A stretch of 34,258 nt of DNA from an uncultured Blautia sp. GTDB taxonomy: Bacteria > Bacillota > Clostridia > Lachnospirales > Lachnospiraceae. This document shows positions 31,444 through 34,258 of the stretch, one piece after another. The notes beneath the pieces are model-generated. The model saw only the letters and a list, made by a program, of their open reading frames with translations. It ran no database searches and was not told the origin of the DNA. The DNA lies in assembly GCF_934372025.1 (NCBI RefSeq), contig NZ_CAKROJ010000022.1:1-34258 (forward strand). Direction: 5' to 3'. Numbering within the stretch: position 1 is the first letter of the stretch; the number at the start of each line of letters is the position of its first letter. The translations under genes were made by a program, and so were the position numbers.

Positions 31444-34258
31444 TTATCTTCCGAGAGATTCTACGTAAGTTCCTTTGACATCACTCCAGTTTCTGTCTGC
31501 ATAATCAAGAAGATATGCAGCCTGTTCCATAGACATTTCAGGGAACAGAAGGAATAAACTGTGTGAACCATATTTCTTGACGATACGGTCAACGTTTCTG
31601 ATCCAGTCTTCAAACTCTCCTGAGTAAACTTTGACCCAGATGGATTTGCCTGCTGCAATTGCCTTGTCGTAGATCACATCCCAGTCCGGAAGTGTTCCGT
31701 CCGGGCCGGCATCTCCACTTGTCCACTGCAGAGCATCAATTCCATCGATCTCCATCAGCGCATCCATGTGCTTGATCGCAGCCGGTCCATCAAGATGATA
31801 CAGAACATGATCCACTTTCTCACTCTGTTCACGTAAGGATGGCTGAATGTATTTTCTGAAGTCTTCCGGTGACATCATTGCCGAGAAATCACACTGCAGT
31901 TTTACAGTTCTTCCAGGTCCCCAGATCTGGAATACAGTATATGCATTTCCACCTTCTTCGTCCTTGATGATGTCATAGAAGCGGTCATAATATTCATAAT
32001 AGCAGTCGGTTACTTCCTGGATTCTTTCGCCGATCATATCCGGCTCATCCAGCAGATCAAAGAGGATATCCTGTGCACCTCTAAGAGAAGCAAGTACGTC
32101 AATGTTTTCCATAAGGTCTGGCATATCTACAACAAAATCATTTCCTGCCAGTTCTTTACAGTCTTTTGCAAGCTGAATATGTTTTTTGAACCATTTATTT
32201 TCCGGATCAAATTCAAGTTTCGGCACGCCATCCCAGCTGTCCAGACATTTGTTGAACCATACGGTATCTTCTTTAAATCCAATCTCCGAACCAAGATAGG
32301 ACGCTACGGAACCTGGTCCAAAGTCAATATTCAGATTCGGGAAGCTCTCACCCAGAAATGCATGTGTATCGCAGAAATAGCGATAACGGTCTACGATTCT
32401 CTGTGCATTCTGATATTTATCCTCCATATCCTTCCATTTCAGTTCTTCCGGCATATTGTAGTATTTGCCCTGACAGATCTGATCCAGATATCCTCCTTCA
32501 ACAGGTGTTCCATCAGAGAACTGTTCTACTTCCGGTCTTCTGGCGATCACGCACATCAACGGTCTTCCCGTGTTTTTGTGCTGCCAGTAGTTCGTAAATT
32601 TTTCTTTGGTTGCTTCCCAGTTCAGTTTGTATCCTTCTCCAGGTTTTGGGAGCTGGATTTTGCTTAAATCTACAGAACCTTTTACAAATTCCGGTACTTC
32701 TGAAGTTTTTTCTTCTGCTTTTGGTGCTTCTTCTTTTACTTCTTCCTGAACAGGTTCTGCACCTTCTACCGGAAGATCATCAAACTCTCCGGCTGCTGCT
32801 TTTGCACAGAATCCGGACTCTGCATATTTCTTAGCACACTCAGCCGCAGAAGCTGCATCTTCTGTATATGCATCTGCACCGATCTCATCTGCAAATTCCT
32901 GACTGATCGGAGCTCCGCCGACCATGATTTTGATACGATTACGGAATGGCTGTTTTAGAAGTGCTCCAACTGTATCACGAAGAGATGGCATGGTTGTTGT
33001 AAGAAGCGCTGACAAAGCTACGATGCTTGCCTCTTTGTGAACATTTACCTCGTCAATAAATCTCTGGATCGGTACATCAACACCAAGGTCAATTACTTCA
33101 AAACCTGCACTTTCAAGCATCATTCCGACAAGGTTTTTACCAATATCATGAAGGTCTCCTGCTACAGTACCAAGAATGATCGTTCCTGCACTGCCTGCTT
33201 CACCTGTTGCAAGATATGGTTTCAGAACTTCCACACCGGCTTTCATCGCACGTGCGGCAGCCAGCATCTGTGGAACAAAGATGATTTCTTTCTTGAAATT
33301 CTCACCTACAACAGCCATCGCACCGATCATTCCATCATTCAGAATAGCGGTTGGATCGCATCCTGCGTCCAGTGCCTCCTGAACTGCCTGTCCAATCTCT
33401 TTGTTCTTACCATCCTGTGTTAATTTAAATACTGCCTGCATCTTCTCATCAAGCGGAGAAGCAGCTGTCGGCTGTACGGTTTCTTCTTCTACTTTATTTC
33501 CAAATTTGCCAATATACTGCAGGCAATATTCGTCTCTCTCAAGCAATGCATTTGTTGCGTAGATCATGCCGATCATGTTCTTATTGGTTGGATCTACAAT
33601 TGCACTGTCCATACCAGCATTCATAGCCAGTACCATAAATGCCTGGTTAATATTTTTTCTCACCGGAAGTCCAAAGGAAATATTGGAAAGACCGCTTGTG
33701 ATATGGATATCCGGATATTCGCTTTTAATTCTTCTGCAGCAGTCTGCAAACACTGTCAATGCAGTCTGATCTGTTCCAAGGGTCACAACCAGTGGATCAA
33801 TATGCAGACGACTCGGTGCAATTCCGTACTGTTTTGCTTTTTCCATGATTCCGAAGAAAATTTTCATACGGCGCTCTACAGAATCCGGAATACCATCATT
33901 ATCACATAAAAGTGCTACGCACTCCCAGTCTGTGTCTGCGATAACTGGGAAAATTGTGTCAATCTTATCGCCTTCAAGAGATACGGAATTCACAAGTCCC
34001 GGTCTCTTACAAAATGGAATTGCTGCCACACAGGACTTCGCACTTGGACTGTCTACACAGATTGGTGTATCCGTCACTTCCTGTACAAGATCGATCATCC
34101 ATTTCAGTGTTTCCACTTCTACGTCCTCTTCTACAGACGCACATACATCCAGAAATGTAGCACCCGCTTCTGCCTGCATTTTGGCTCTTTCTCTGATCAG
34201 ATCCGCATCCTTCTCAGAGATTGCCTTAGCAACTGACGGAATGGATCCGTTCAGTTTT
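31444..34258 (-). CDS. Three-domain corrinoid methyltransferase fusion (pterin MT + B12 domain + UroD-type MT), 5' end outside window
   Basis: 937 codons are visible; the frame runs off the window, probably lacking only a few N-terminal residues, since it opens at KLNGSIPSVAKAI, which matches the GERING start region of methyltetrahydrofolate methyltransferases. Domain 1 (to about visible residue 255) has DVCAS, CVDSPSA and TSGLSNISFGLP, as in AcsE/MtrH-like pterin methyltransferases. Domain 2 (about 270-490) is an MtaC/MtbC-like corrinoid protein with GDLHDIGKNLV; the cobalt-ligand histidine is coded at 33150-33148. An acidic Pro/Glu linker follows. Domain 3 (about 530-937) is UroD/MtaA/CmuA-like (IWGPGRTVKLQCDF, LYHLDGPAAIKHMDAL), but the HxC...C zinc motif of MtaA is not evident. 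The whole chain could move a methyl group from substrate to tetrahydrofolate. Confidence 0.88.
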   Translation of the reverse strand, partial: KLNGSIPSVAKAISEKDADLIRERAKMQAEAGATFLDVCASVEEDVEVETLKWMIDLVQEVTDTPICVDSPSAKSCVAAIPFCKRPGLVNSVSLEGDKIDTIFPVIADTDWECVALLCDNDGIPDSVERRMKIFFGIMEKAKQYGIAPSRLHIDPLVVTLGTDQTALTVFADCCRRIKSEYPDIHITSGLSNISFGLPVRKNINQAFMVLAMNAGMDSAIVDPTNKNMIGMIYATNALLERDEYCLQYIGKFGNKVEEETVQPTAASPLDEKMQAVFKLTQDGKNKEIGQAVQEALDAGCDPTAILNDGMIGAMAVVGENFKKEIIFVPQMLAAARAMKAGVEVLKPYLATGEAGSAGTIILGTVAGDLHDIGKNLVGMMLESAGFEVIDLGVDVPIQRFIDEVNVHKEASIVALSALLTTTMPSLRDTVGALLKQPFRNRIKIMVGGAPISQEFADEIGADAYTEDAASAAECAKKYAESGFCAKAAAGEFDDLPVEGAEPVQEEVKEEAPKAEEKTSEVPEFVKGSVDLSKIQLPKPGEGYKLNWEATKEKFTNYWQHKNTGRPLMCVIARRPEVEQFSDGTPVEGGYLDQICQGKYYNMPEELKWKDMEDKYQNAQRIVDRYRYFCDTHAFLGESFPNLNIDFGPGSVASYLGSEIGFKEDTVWFNKCLDSWDGVPKLEFDPENKWFKKHIQLAKDCKELAGNDFVVDMPDLMENIDVLASLRGAQDILFDLLDEPDMIGERIQEVTDCYYEYYDRFYDIIKDEEGGNAYTVFQIWGPGRTVKLQCDFSAMMSPEDFRKYIQPSLREQSEKVDHVLYHLDGPAAIKHMDALMEIDGIDALQWTSGDAGPDGTLPDWDVIYDKAIAAGKSIWVKVYSGEFEDWIRNVDRIVKKYGSHSLFLLFPEMSMEQAAYLLDYADRNWSDVKGTYVESLGR

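Overview
The window looks like a chromosomal segment of a gut-type, low-GC Gram-positive anaerobe, most likely a Lachnospiraceae member of the Blautia/Ruminococcus/Dorea kind. I infer this from AT-rich intergenic DNA, AGGAG-type ribosome binding sites, U-run terminators, a YesM/YesN-type sensor-regulator pair beside a sugar ABC transporter lacking its own ATPase, an Rpn-family nuclease, a CD1871A-type CXXC microprotein, and a corrinoid-dependent methyltransferase as found in acetogenic Clostridia. No tRNA, rRNA, CRISPR array, prophage or insertion sequence was found.

Layout. (1) 1-6108: the start of a TrkH/KtrB potassium channel subunit; an extracytoplasmic redox operon (secreted TlpA-like thioredoxin, 50-aa CXXC protein, membrane polyferredoxin) on the minus strand; divergently, an OmpR-type response regulator and sensor kinase; then a Pro-tRNA editing hydrolase (ProX) and a YitT-family membrane protein. 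(2) 6187-14831: a catabolic cassette between two terminators with the same stem core. On the minus strand it reads DapA/NanA-like lyase, TRAP binding protein, TRAP small and large permeases, GH106-like glycoside hydrolase, YhcH/NanQ-like protein, with a divergent AraC regulator. This fits import of an acidic glycoside by TRAP, cytoplasmic hydrolysis, and cleavage of a 2-keto acid. (3) 14941-18411: an SNF-family Na+ symporter, a second YitT protein and an Rpn-family nuclease. (4) 18646-27071: a CUT1 sugar ABC transporter (binding protein and two permeases) divergent from a YesM/YesN two-component system, with a cytoplasmic GH31 alpha-glycosidase converging on the regulator. (5) 27194-34258: an AraC regulator; an operon of a sugar-isomerase-fold protein, a cysteine-desulfurase-like PLP enzyme and an unrecognised 97-aa protein; a structured noncoding stretch; and a large fusion joining a pterin-type methyltransferase, a corrinoid domain and a UroD-type methyltransferase, whose 5' end leaves the window.

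The most unusual items are: the three-domain methyltransferase next to an isomerase-fold protein; a matched pair of promoters (same 14-bp element, same 7-bp spacing to a TGC-type extended -10) driving the redox operon and the two-component genes in opposite directions; 21-bp-spaced direct repeats beside two transporter operons that each sit next to an AraC-type regulator gene; and a roughly 150-bp multi-hairpin element at about 31268-31426. All functional assignments come from reading motifs by eye; no database search was run.
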